Positions 51,306 through 61,075 of a stretch of DNA of 64,000 nucleotides are shown one piece after another (position 1 is the first letter of the stretch; each line of letters starts with the position of its first letter). The translations under genes and the position numbers were made by a program. The DNA is from Catenaria anguillulae PL171 (lineage: Eukaryota > Blastocladiomycota > Blastocladiomycetes > Blastocladiales > Catenariaceae): NCBI GenBank assembly GCA_002102555.1, contig MCFL01000023.1, positions 62,001 to 126,000 on the forward strand, written 5' to 3'. The notes beneath the pieces were generated by a model. That model saw only the letters and a program-made list of their open reading frames with translations. It was not told the origin of the DNA and searched no databases.

Positions 51306-51454
51306 AAACAGCGGTTGCTGCATGGGGTGACAGAGGGCATATGTGTATAACAAAACAAAAGATGTTTTCTCTGACAAGCATTCATTGCGCATTCAACAGA
51401 CCATCAACATCAACAAAGGCACAACCATGTACACACAATCAATCAATCAATCAA

Positions 51455-52286
51455 TCAATCGCGCTTCAACGGGTATGACTCCTTCCTGACGCCGTCCTTT
51501 GTGATGATGTAAATCTCGACCTGGTCGCCCGTGTAAATGTCACGCTCAGTTGCCGACGTGAAAGCGTCCTTGACCAACTGAATGGCCTTGTCGAGCGGCA
51601 AGCTCGGCGGATTCTTTTCCTGGGGCATGTTCTTGAACCCGACTTGGTTGTCCAAAAACGGCTGAATCAAACTCACACCGGACCCGGCGGCCTGCCAGTT
51701 GTAACGCTCAAACGAGCCAACGGGATCGTAGTTGTAAATGCACCCTTTACCATTTTCGTCGACGCCCGCCAGAATGTTGTGGACATAGTAAGGGAAGAAG
51801 CGCTTGTGGTACAAGGTGATGGACAGCAGTTGGGCAAGGGCCGGGGTCGACATGGGCTTGTCGTGGTCGTACTGGTACTGGTCAATGCGCTGCTTGAGGT
51901 AGGTGGTCAGTGCCGTGGCGTCGGCGTAGAAGCCGCAGCACGTCACGACCGAGTTGGCCGACAGCTGGAAGGCTTTCGGGGCTTCGCGCGAGTTGATGAG
52001 GTAGCCATCAGATTGGCGTGTGTCGGCAGCAATGACGGCGTAGTCGTCGCCGGCAATGGCTACAGCGGTACTGTGATAAGAATTTCAGAAACAGGAATAG
52101 GACGTGAGTGAGTGAGTGAGTGTGACTGATCACGTCTTGGCCAACACACGACACTGGCTGACTCGTGAGGCAAGGCCCAAGAGAGCAAAAGAGTACGCAC
52201 CCGCCGTTATCGGCATAAGGGTCGACGCGGTGCTGGACGGGGCCGGCAGCAGCGGCTTGGGAGGGCATGGCAGTGTGAGAAAGCAT
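51455..52286 (-). CDS. PRE7: 20S proteasome subunit beta-6 (Pre7/PSMB1)
   Basis: Predicted 233 aa from exons 52286-52201 and 52070-51455 (130-nt intron, after the second base of a codon). Beta-6 is a non-catalytic beta-ring subunit. Family signatures are strong: RVDPYADNGGTAVAIAGDDYAVIAADTR across the splice junction (two segments), KRFFPYYVHNILAGVDENGKG, YNYDPVGSFERYNW, PFLDNQVGFKN, FTSATERDIYTGD and the exact-style C-terminus TKDGVRKESYPLKRD. A second in-frame ATG (MPSQAAAAG) six codons downstream is an alternative start. The stop codon overlaps an ATCA tetranucleotide run (about 51437-51460). Divergent from the WW-domain gene. Confidence 0.95.
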
Positions 52287-52703
52287 GGTAAGTTGTCAAA
52301 CGTCGTTAAGGGAGGTGGTGCGTCGCGAACTTGGCTTGCGGATCAGATGAGCTTGGGCAAGGGAAGCCAAAGAGAGAGGTTATCGACGGAGTTGTGTGAT
52401 GTAATGCGCAGAGTCGGCTGGTTGAGTGCAATCCACTGTCATTCATTCAGGCTACATACATCCATGTAGATATGTAAATACGATCTCGACATCTCAATGG
52501 ATGAACGCGTGTGTTGTGCTTTGGTGAAATGGCATTTCTTTTTTTCTGATGACTTGGCTGTGCAGTCAGCATAATGAAGTGATCGGCGCCGCATGGATCG
52601 AAGAGCCACCTGTACTGTAAAAAATCGAAGAAATTCCAATTCAATGTATGTACCGACACATGATACTCGACGTAAGCAACTCTGCACCATAGCACTATAC
52701 GCA
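52287..52703. other. Divergent intergenic region (PRE7 / WW gene)
   Basis: No gene seen. I looked for the Rpn4-type proteasome element GGTGGCAAA and did not find it by eye. Confidence 0.5.
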
Positions 52704-53603
52704 ATGTCATCAAAGTCTCCTATATCGTCCCATGCCACGGCCACAGCCCATTCGGCCGACTCTGACCACCAAGACCATGCCTACGACATTGCGGCCGGCG
52801 ATCACGACGGCTGGACCACTTGCGTTGACGAATCCTCGGGCGCATCCTACTATTGGAACACTATCACAAACCAAGTCACCTGGTCAAACCCTTATGCGCA
52901 ATCAAACGACCTGGAAACGGATTCTACCACCACATCTGCGTCTGCATCATCTTCAACCGCGCGCGCTCTCCCCGGATCGGCACCGACTGCCTTGCATTCC
53001 TCCTCCCACCACTCGGCACCAACAGACGCCGACGACCTCAGTACCATCCACCCGTCCCGCCGGGCCTTTTTTACTGGCGGGTCTCCCGAACCCGCCTCGT
53101 CCTCGCTCCACCACCCGTCTGTGACATCCGCTGCCGCAACCACAAATTACAATGCCACTGCCGCCTCGCACTTGGACCTGCTGCTGCACTCGATCGACCG
53201 TGCAAAGGCCGGCGACACACAACCGCTCCTTGACACGGTGTCTTCCGACAAATCGCTCAGCTCGGCCATGACCTCGGCCTCGTCCATCCGGCCCACGGCC
53301 ATCATGGGTGGCAGCAGCGCCAGCGGCGTAGGCGCCGCATCGCTCACCTTGGCCGACTATGGCAGCGGATTCGATCACGAGGGGGGCCTTGTGTCCTCGT
53401 CGGGCACGTCGGCAAAGTCCATCAACAACCTTTACTTTGACGAGCAAGCGTACCAGGACCAGCGCAACTTGGACAAGGCCATGGAGGCAGTCTATGGAAA
53501 GGAAAAGCGCAAGCGGTTGACAAAGTCCGAGTTGGAAAAGTTTAAGGTCAAAAAGGAGCAGCAAAAGAAGAAAAAATACTTGTCAAAGTTTGAAAACATG
53601 TAA
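52704..53603 (+). CDS. WW-domain protein with basic coiled C-terminus
   Basis: 299 aa, one exon. A single WW domain lies at about residues 33-64: DGWTTCVDESSGASYYWNT and NQVTWSNP. The first conserved Trp, the aromatic pair YYW, and the final Trp and Pro are present, so it should bind Pro-rich ligands. The middle is Ser/Thr/Ala-rich and probably disordered. The last 60 residues form a charged helix (NLYFDEQAYQDQRNLDKAM, then KEKRKRLTKSELEKFKVKKEQQKKKKYLSKFE). This resembles WW proteins of pre-mRNA splicing, but I cannot name the orthologue. It is followed, same strand, by WDR83 after 78 bp. Confidence 0.75.
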   Translation: MSSKSPISSHATATAHSADSDHQDHAYDIAAGDHDGWTTCVDESSGASYYWNTITNQVTWSNPYAQSNDLETDSTTTSASASSSTARALPGSAPTALHSSSHHSAPTDADDLSTIHPSRRAFFTGGSPEPASSSLHHPSVTSAAATTNYNATAASHLDLLLHSIDRAKAGDTQPLLDTVSSDKSLSSAMTSASSIRPTAIMGGSSASGVGAASLTLADYGSGFDHEGGLVSSSGTSAKSINNLYFDEQAYQDQRNLDKAMEAVYGKEKRKRLTKSELEKFKVKKEQQKKKKYLSKFENM

Positions 53604-53681
53604 ATTCCTTGTCAAAGTAAGAATTTCATGTTCATGCAAGTATCTTACCTTGCATCGAAACATCAGTATAAAGCCAGGGCA

Positions 53682-54715
53682 ATGCATTCCTCACATGCAC
53701 ATCAACCACCATTCACACTCGCCGGCACCGATGCCTCGGCACACACTGGGCCCATCAATGTTGCCCGATACGACGCCCTCGGCAACTACGTGCTGACTGG
53801 CGGCGCCGACAAGACGCTGCGGCTGTGGAATGCATCTGATCGCCGGGTCGTCGTGCGCTTTTTGGGGCATGGCTGGGACATTCTCGACGCTGCCTTGTAC
53901 GATACGACGCCTGCCTTATTTCTGCTCCCCCCCGCGCAACGCTCTTCTAACCACAGTTCAATGTACGCGGATGTGCAATCAACAGTGCACCCGACGGGTC
54001 GGTAATTGCCTCGTGCGGCGGCGACAAGGGCGTCTTCATCTGGGACGTGGCCTCGGCCACTCTGACTCGCAAATTCACCGGGCACACGCAGCGCATCAAC
54101 GCCGTGGCATTCAACACGTCCGCAGCGGTGGTTGCGAGCGGCTCGTACGACGCTACCGTCAAGCTGTGGGACATGAAGTCGCACTCGAAAGCGCCGATTC
54201 AAGTCCTCTCTGAAGCCAAAGACAGCGTGACCTGTGTAACGATCCGTGACCACGAGATTCTGGCGGGCAGTGTTGACGGATGTGTGCGGCGGTACGATGT
54301 GCGTACGGGGACGCTCGTCACGGACACGCTCGGGTCGCCCGTCACGTGTGCAAGCTACTCTGCCGATTCGCAATGCGTGCTCGTATCGTCGCTCGGGGCA
54401 CCCGTGCGGTTGCTGGATGCAGACTCGGGCGAGCTCTTGAACAGTTTCGTTGGCCATGTGGCAGAGTCGTATCGGATGGCGGCTGCGCTGGACTTCAGGG
54501 ACATGTATGTGCTGAGCGGGTCAGAGAAGGACGGCGCGTGTGTATGGGATTTGGTTGGGGCAGAGGGCCAGGCGCCTGTGCAGAGGTTGGTGGGCGAGCA
54601 TCGCGGGCCGGTGTTGGCGGTGGCCACAAGCCCGAAGCGCGTAGAGTGTGTGACGGGCGGGGCGGATGGAAAGGTCGGGTGGTGGGTTGAAGAAAAGAGG
54701 GATGAGGAAGGATGA
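53682..54715 (+). CDS. WD40 repeat protein WDR83/MORG1
   Basis: Predicted 314 aa from exons 53682-53896 and 53986-54715 (89-nt intron). The acceptor is the AACAG at 53981-53985, not the nearer CACAG, because only this joins the frames and rebuilds ILDAAFAPDGSVIASCGG. WDR83 is a seven-blade propeller that scaffolds MAP-kinase modules in animals and also belongs to the spliceosome. WD motifs are clear: GGADKTLRLWNASD, GGDKGVFIWDVAS, GSYDATVKLWDMKS, HEILAGSVDGCVRRYDVRTG, SSLGAPVRLLDADSGELL and GSEKDGACVWDLV. The segment DHEILAGSVDG and the overall length (about 315) are close to the human protein. Confidence 0.9.
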
Positions 54716-54923
54716 GGTGCTCTTTTTGAAGAACATATTCACGTCAAGTTCCATCTTCCCATTTGCCTTGAACTTGCCACTTGCAACATGCCTGAGGGAA
54801 AGGAACGTGTCGTGAATCGAGACAAAAGCCTGACCCAAACCCCCATGAGCATGAATGATATGTGCATGTATGAATGAAAATCATCCTGTGCAACCGCATT
54901 GAATCGCCCCAAACACCTCAGCC

Positions 54924-56241
54924 ATGTTTCCGTTACGCCCGCCCGCTCCCTCATCCTCCACGCCAGCGTTTGCTTCGGCGTCGATGGGCCAACTGCCTCC
55001 CGGGCCGAGTCAGCAACCGCAGGGCCATCTGTCGTCCATCAACCTTGCTCTGCCCCCAACGGCCATATCTGCGGCCAATGGGCTCGGAAACTCAACCGCA
55101 TCGATCGGGCTCTCACCAAGTAGCGCCACAACAACGCCCGTGGCCCCGTTGAACGGCGTGTCGGCACCACCACTCCAAGGTTTGTACACTTATGCCCCTC
55201 ACACCGTCCTTCAATTGCCTTTTGCTTGCACGACCGACCCAAGTGTTTATCATTTCAATTCATGACAGATTCCGACCTTTTCGCCCAACTCGCTCGCCTC
55301 AAACATTTCCAACTCTCGCTCGCACTCGACCACGCCAACTCACCAGACACGGCAACCACGCCGACCGCTCCCACGGGACCCACGGGCGGCGCATTTGCCG
55401 GCGCAGGCATTTCCCCGTTCAACGTGGCCGGCCTGACGAGCGGAAGCAACAGCACCGCGGGTGGCGGTACAACACCTGCATCGACGCCGGCGGCGGCGGC
55501 AGGGTCGTCCAGGGGAACGGGCAGGAACCCGACGGGCGGTGTAGCGACCGCAGATCCGTCGTTAGAGTATGTGTATCATTCGTGGTTTGGGTGCACGTGC
55601 GTCGTTGGAGTTTGGCTGATTGTTGACTGAATGGCGTTGTTGCATTAGAGACGCCGGTGTATCGCCCGAAGCAGCCGCCAACAAGACAAAGGATCGGTTT
55701 GCGGTCAAGCGTGAGCAAGCGGCGGTCATGACGGCAAAACTGGCCGACCTGCGAGCCATCATGTATGCAATCACCCTGGGAACACGTTTTTCCCCACACG
55801 CACGAGCACAAACTCACACAATCACGGCAACGCTCTTGACATTTTTTCCACAGGCGCGACATCACCACCACTGCCCGCACGCTTCACTCACAGGCGGCCA
55901 CCAACCCCGCGCCTGTCATATCAACAAGCGGGCAGCCACTGGCTCAACCAGCATCACTTTCCGCAGATCCATCCTCGACCCGACCCATGTCGTTTCTTTC
56001 ACCACTTGCGCCGTCTGCGATTCCCCCAGTATCCGCAACGTCACGCTCGCCCGCTCTCGGCTTGGCGCCTCGTGGAACGCCGGGACCGTCACAGCCAACA
56101 ACGTCCATTTTGTCGCCAAATCAGACAAACGGATTGACTGGGTCGCCCGAAATGGTGGGTGGATTGATGGGTCCAAGCGCAGATGCGGGTGTATGGGCAC
56201 CCGCGGGGCCACGGATAGGGGGCCGTGTGGTGGATCGGTAA
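54924..56241 (+). CDS. Unrecognised Pro/Ser-rich protein with helical core
   Basis: Predicted 351 aa from four exons: 54924-55179, 55269-55566, 55649-55762 and 55854-56241. Introns are 89, 82 and 91 nt with regular GT-AG signals. I do not recognise it. The N- and C-terminal thirds are Pro/Ser/Ala-rich and probably disordered. The only ordered-looking parts are SDLFAQLARLKHFQLSLALD, right after intron 1, and the helix KTKDRFAVKREQAAVMTAKL running into LADLRAIMRDITTTARTL. A short helical hairpin in a disordered protein is common in transcription co-regulators, but this is only a suggestion. All four exons join in one frame, which supports the gene model. Confidence 0.6.
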
Positions 56242-56361
56242 TGCCAATGTGACGCTTTTCCTTTAAAAACAACAATGTGCGGGTATACTGAAGTAAAAAA
56301 CTTATGATCAACCTATGACAACTCGTCACTCTCTGGGTATCCGTCGTCTCAATTTGTTACC

Positions 56362-57168
56362 TCACACATACAGTGTGCGCCGTTGATACTCTGGTGGCCT
56401 CCCCAACCGCTCCTCGACCAAGACCCGCTCGAGCTGCTCCTCAAGCACTCGCATCTCGTCGGGCCGCATGCGCCGCGACTGCCTGCGGTCGCCGTACCGC
56501 GGCGGCTCGGGTACATCCGCGTCATCGGTCGCGAGCTCGTCCACCCACGAGCGTGCACCTGCATGGGGTGTGCGTGCGCGGCCACGCGTCCGCGATCGGG
56601 CCGCGCCAAGCGGGTTGTAGTAAGGCGCCAGATCCAGGTTGCGTCGGTCCGCGGGTTGCAGGTAGCGTTCGCGCTCAATAATGGATGTGGGTGTCTTTGG
56701 GCCCATGGCCGTCAGGCGCGGCAGCAGCAAGGTGCCTGGGCGTTGCGTTGTGGATGTTTGGGCTGCGGATGGCGGTCTCGGGGTTGGACGTCGCGTCGGC
56801 GGAGGCTGGTGGGAGCGAAAGGCCATGCACAGAACGGGCTGGTAGTCGCAGTCGTTGGTGCGGCTTGGGCGACGGGCAGGGTGGGAAATGGAGCGAGGTG
56901 GGGCGGCAGGATTGACTTGGCTCATCATGGCCGGCGCAGTGTCGAGGCAGTCGAACTCCGGCTCGCTGATTTCGCTGGCATCTTGAATATCTTGATCACC
57001 TTGGCCAGCCGTGACTTGTTGTTGATTTGGTGACGCGGATCCAGGTGCAGGATCAGGCACAGAGACAGAAGAGCTGCGACGGTCTTTGCGCCCGAGAGCC
57101 TTGCGGATCCGAGAGATGAGGGACGGTCCCGTGGAGGAAGAGGCTGAGGAAGACTTGCATCGAGTCAT
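56362..57168 (-). CDS. Unrecognised basic, disordered protein
   Basis: 268 aa, one exon. No domain is recognised. The sequence is rich in Pro, Ser, Arg and Gln, with a basic N-terminus (SLISRIRKALGRKDRR) that could form an amphipathic helix, and a charged C-terminal helix (DEMRVLEEQLERVLVEERLG) ending in RPPEYQRRTLYV. No signal peptide or membrane segment. It is convergent with the preceding gene (120-bp gap). Moderate confidence that it is a gene: the frame is open from a good ATG and has the codon character of its neighbours. Confidence 0.5.
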   Translation of the reverse strand: MTRCKSSSASSSTGPSLISRIRKALGRKDRRSSSVSVPDPAPGSASPNQQQVTAGQGDQDIQDASEISEPEFDCLDTAPAMMSQVNPAAPPRSISHPARRPSRTNDCDYQPVLCMAFRSHQPPPTRRPTPRPPSAAQTSTTQRPGTLLLPRLTAMGPKTPTSIIERERYLQPADRRNLDLAPYYNPLGAARSRTRGRARTPHAGARSWVDELATDDADVPEPPRYGDRRQSRRMRPDEMRVLEEQLERVLVEERLGRPPEYQRRTLYV

Positions 57169-58419
57169 TTGCCGAGAGTCGTTGCGATGAATAGAATATG
57201 GGTTGGGAGTATTTCATGTCCTTTGATCAGCCATACTTGAGGGAGAGGGAGAGAAGCTGAAGCCAGCCGAAGATTGCAAAGTGCAGTAAAGTGAAGTGGG
57301 GAATCGCCGAGTATTTGACTCAGAAAGTGCCACTTTCCACGTCACCTTCGCCTACAGTACCGCGCAGACATCTCGCAATGTACTGCTAGCTAGAGAGCCT
57401 TGTTCCAAGCGCTTTCCAACTTTGCCCGCAGGTTGGCAACGTGGGGTACAGCTTGCCGCAACCACGGGTCCCGCTGCCGTTGTCGAAACGTGAATGATCC
57501 ATGATATCGATTCAAGTCCAGAATGAGTGCCTGTGCTAGTTCTTCTTTTTCTTTCACCAAGGAATGAATGCTTGTTTCACCGATACATACCTTGCCTGTT
57601 TTGAGAGTATACGTTCACGTCTGCGACACGGCGGCATCGTGTTCGAATTCCCTTTGCGCACCGCAAGTCCCTCATTGGACCGCAACCTTCCCATTTCGGC
57701 GCCTCACCGTCGGCACATTCATTCATCCCCGGCATGTTTGATAGCTTGCAATCGCTTGAGACCGGTATGTAAATACATGAATAACAAGTCAGTACCTTGC
57801 CCTGGCCTGCCCCACCTCACATTGCCAACAGACCTCTGAAGAGCACACGTGCACCCTTGTATCCTTTTATCAGGGGAACATTCCCGTGCAATGGCATGAG
57901 CTACCACAGATGCTCTCAAACACCTATTCTCCCGTTAACCGAGCACCTTACGTTGTGGACGGCATATCAAGACATGCGCACCAGCGCAATCGTCGTCCGT
58001 GCAAGGAATCCATGTTGGCCTGGAATGGATCTGATCGGCGAGGGTTTCTCCTCGAGCGAAAGCGGGCCAATATGTATTGATCTTGGCTTGCACCTGTGCA
58101 ATGAAAAAGTGCGCTCTAACCTTGTTTTGTCTCCTGCCACCTCTGCTGACATTTTCGCCTGGCCGCGGAATGAGATCACCGATCACATGCCGGGTGAGAC
58201 ATAAAATGTGCTTACATGATGGGCACGTGATCCGTTATTGCGTTGAAAAGTTGAAAACGGTTGGGACCCTCGAGAGTTGCTGCCGCTCTTCCAGGAGATG
58301 CAATCTTGACAGATCCATCCGGCCATCAATGCATTTGCCCATGAAATACACAACTCAACGCTACTGACCAGTCTTGCCGCGCATCCAAGCAATTCACTCA
58401 TTCCAAACAGCAATATATC
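57169..58419. other. Gene-free 1.25-kb interval
   Basis: Several small open frames on both strands, none with a recognisable domain or convincing codon bias. I looked for tRNA B-box sequences; GTTCGAATTCC at about 57640 lacks a matching A-box and cloverleaf, so I do not call a tRNA. The 3' end holds the promoter of the reductase gene. Confidence 0.5.
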
Positions 58420-59277
58420 ATGGCATCTGCGGTCGTTCTTGGTCACACCGGCGCCGTTGGCAAAGCTCTCTTGCGTGAGCTCATGGCCGACGCCCGCTTT
58501 GCAAAAGTGACAGTTGTTGGCCGCCGCGAAATCGAATACTCTGGCCCCAACGCCGACAAACTGTATGATTTCAGATGGTGGCTGTGTATCTATGTATCGC
58601 AAATGTATTCGTCGACTCACATGGTTCTGCGGCCGTTGTGTCATGATAGTGTCCAAAAAGTCGTCGACTTTGAGAACCTTGACGCCCACCGCCCCGCCTT
58701 TGCCGGCCACTCTGTGGCCTTTTGCTCGCTGGGCACAACACGCGCTGACGCCGGGTCGGCCGATCGATTCCGGCGCATCGACCACGACTATGTCGTCAAT
58801 GCGGCCAAGCTCATTGGTGAAGAGTCGGGCAAGCAAGCTGCTGCCGGCGCGGGCGTGCATTTCTTGTATGTGAGTTCGACGGGCGCAAACGCTTCGTCGT
58901 ACATGTTGTACCCAAAGACAAAAGGCGAGATTGAGTTGGCACTCAAGGGGACGCCGGGATTGGGTAAAGTGTCGATTTTCAGGCCGGCGTTGTTGGAGGT
59001 AGAGGGCGCGAGGGAGGGGAAGACGAGGTTTGGCGAGAATGTCGCTCACAGTACGTGCTCACGAGTTCCCGGTGCCGCCTTGCTTTTCCTCACATCACTT
59101 TGTGCAGCCCTTCTTCCCGTCTTCAAGTTCTTTAGCCCTCAAGGCATTTCGTGCCCCGTCGGCACTGTCGCCAAGGCCATGGTCTCTGTCTTTGCCAACC
59201 CGCACCAGGAGCCGTACCACATTTACGAGAACCGCGACATTTACAAGGTTGTGGACGACAACGCCCCTGCTCAGTAA
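58420..59277 (+). CDS. TIP30/HTATIP2- and Fmp52-like NAD(P)-binding protein
   Basis: Predicted 237 aa from exons 58420-58562, 58650-59050 and 59108-59277. Introns are 87 and 57 nt, both in frame and stop-free, so the unspliced frame is also open (285 aa). It is an atypical short-chain dehydrogenase. The Rossmann motif is AVVLGHTGAVGKALLRELM, followed by VTVVGRREI and the family-typical FCSLGTTRADAG and VRxDxDYV-like FRRIDHDYVVNAAKL. The catalytic region reads FLYVSSTGANASSYMLYPKTKGE with Tyr-x3-Lys, and SIFRPALL follows. Yeast Fmp52 is mitochondrial or ER-associated; no substrate is known. Convergent with the next gene. Confidence 0.88.
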   Translation: MASAVVLGHTGAVGKALLRELMADARFAKVTVVGRREIEYSGPNADKLYDFRWWLCIYVSQMYSSTHMVLRPLCHDSVQKVVDFENLDAHRPAFAGHSVAFCSLGTTRADAGSADRFRRIDHDYVVNAAKLIGEESGKQAAAGAGVHFLYVSSTGANASSYMLYPKTKGEIELALKGTPGLGKVSIFRPALLEVEGAREGKTRFGENVAHSTCSRVPGAALLFLTSLCAALLPVFKFFSPQGISCPVGTVAKAMVSVFANPHQEPYHIYENRDIYKVVDDNAPAQ

Positions 59278-59385
59278 ATCATTTGCTTCCCCGAGTCAGC
59301 CAAGTGCCGGTTTCATTTTTCCAGTCGTGTACATATGTTGACGTCCAAACTATCAAGAATTTAGAGTTTCAGTTCGTCAACCAAT

Positions 59386-59994
59386 TTACTCTGTTTTTTC
59401 CTTGTCCTTGGCTTCCTCGCCCGTGTTGAGCACGATGGTACCTGCTCCAATGAGCGCCAAACCAATCCAAAACTGAACTGGGCGGACAGTTTCGCCAAAC
59501 ACCAGTGTTCCCATGACAGCCTGGATACTTGCGGACAACGATAAGTCAACTGCCACGGCCCAGGTCCAATTGTCGGCAAGCAGAGCGGGGGTGTGCGCGT
59601 ACCGTGATTAACAGATTGGTCAATGTGTTCAAGGTAGTGACCTGTACTGTGGTCTTGGCGGCGGCCAGCGCACGCGAAAATGTGTACCACATCGCGAGAT
59701 TGGTCAAGATGACGGCGGCAAGGCTGAGGGCGCGAAGGAAGAGGGTCGAGTGTAACGAATTGGCGGGCAAAACGTGCTCTGTTGTGGGCATTTGTCAATT
59801 TGCGCTATGTACAACCAGACCTGATCGATGGAACTCGATGGCCGGGGATCATTGATAGGAATAAAAATACCAAGCAAGGAGACAAGTGCCGGGTGCACCA
59901 GCAGTTTGGTGGCCACCGAGGCCAAGCTTGCAAAGAAGCCCGATGCGATAGCTAATACTGCGGATGTGGACGTCATTACATATGGTTGGGGCAT
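59386..59994 (-). CDS. Small EamA/TMEM42-like four-helix membrane protein
   Basis: Predicted 144 aa from exons 59994-59871, 59778-59603 and 59520-59386 (introns 92 and 82 nt). I chose the donor G/GTATTT at 59870 because it gives a normal-sized intron in the right phase; a donor nearer the acceptor would leave only 44 nt. Four hydrophobic helices are seen: AVLAIASGFFASLASVATKL, FLRALSLAAVILTNLAMWYT, TTVQVTTLNTLTNLLITAVM and FWIGLALIGAGTIVLN. This is half of a drug/metabolite transporter-type unit, as in the TMEM42 group, so it probably dimerises. The FGETVRPVQFWIG segment is typical of EamA ends. Substrate unknown. Confidence 0.75.
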
Positions 59995-61075
59995 ATTTAG
60001 CTCTTCGCGAGAAAGGGCTGCGCGCAAATGGATGCCAACGTCTGGAGGCCAGTCTGGAGCCAGGCAGATCGACGTCCGACCTCTCGTGCAGAAATATACA
60101 AGACTATCGACGTTATTGATTCTTTTCCATTTTGGCCCGCAGCCTCACCACAAGTTATTGTACTGTGAGCAATCCCAAGTTTGTATACAATGGCCCATGT
60201 GTTGCCAAGTAGAATGGCAAAGATCCACTTGGGAGGCGTCTCGCACTGTGACGCTCGGGCCAACCGTCGGCAACGATTCGGCCCGGCGACCGGTTGGATG
60301 CTAGTCACGCCAGACAACCCTTGAGATTTCGCCACCGCTCGATCGTCGCCTTTTTGCGCTCATGGGACCCTGCATCATCACCAGCAATTGAGCCAATCGC
60401 CCGCGTTCATGACCTGTTGCCGGCTCAGCAGACCTCGCCGCCAGCAGCATATTCACACTCAGTTGTGCCAGATTGCAAGGCGTTTTCTGGACCCAACAAC
60501 GCCGAATGTAATATACCACTATGAACACATGCAGCACGCCCATAGTCTGCTGTCGTTCCCACGTTCGATGCCATCATCGCCAAGCCTACCGTTTCCCCAA
60601 CCACCTGTCTGGAACGATTCACACGCCAAGCAAGCCAGGTGCTTCGAGTCTCAGTTCATAACTACTTGGATTCCATGTATCTGCCGCTGAGCTAGCGCCT
60701 TCGCAACATTAACCGTCTCGTCTGTGAATCCGGCCCCCCGCCTTTCGTGGCATCAAATTGCCTACATTGTACGCAACGCGCAGCAACGCCATCTGGATCC
60801 ACCCTTGTGCGCTGCAATCAAGCTGCTGCATGCAAGGTTCAGTTCGTTCCTTCAGTGGTGCTGCGTGATTCGATCATCATGTCGCCGACTCGCTCAAATA
60901 TCGCGGCACCGCCCACAACTTCCTAACCATGCGTGTCGCCAATGGATTTCGTGCCATCACGTCTAGTTTCGAGGTCAAGAGCCACGCCACGCCACGGCCA
61001 GCCAACATCATCTGTACGACCTGATCGCGTCCTCGGTTACTCCACTCGTCTCTTCCACCCAATCGGCCAGCCATC
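59995..61075. other. Gene-free 1.08-kb divergent interval
   Basis: Between the EamA-like gene and the MFS gene. Open frames here are short and unlike known domains. It probably contains both promoters. Confidence 0.5.

Noticed and set aside
53897-53946. Nearer acceptor (CACAG at about 53956) for the WDR83 intron
   Set aside because: It leaves the two exons in different frames. The AACAG at 53981-53985 restores the frame and the WD-repeat sequence.
57630-57660. tRNA-like T-loop GTTCGAATTCC
   Set aside because: No A-box, acceptor stem or anticodon arm can be placed around it.
59777-59820. 44-nt intron in the EamA-like gene
   Set aside because: Shorter than every other intron in the window. 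A donor at 59870 gives a 92-nt intron in a matching phase and a better membrane protein.
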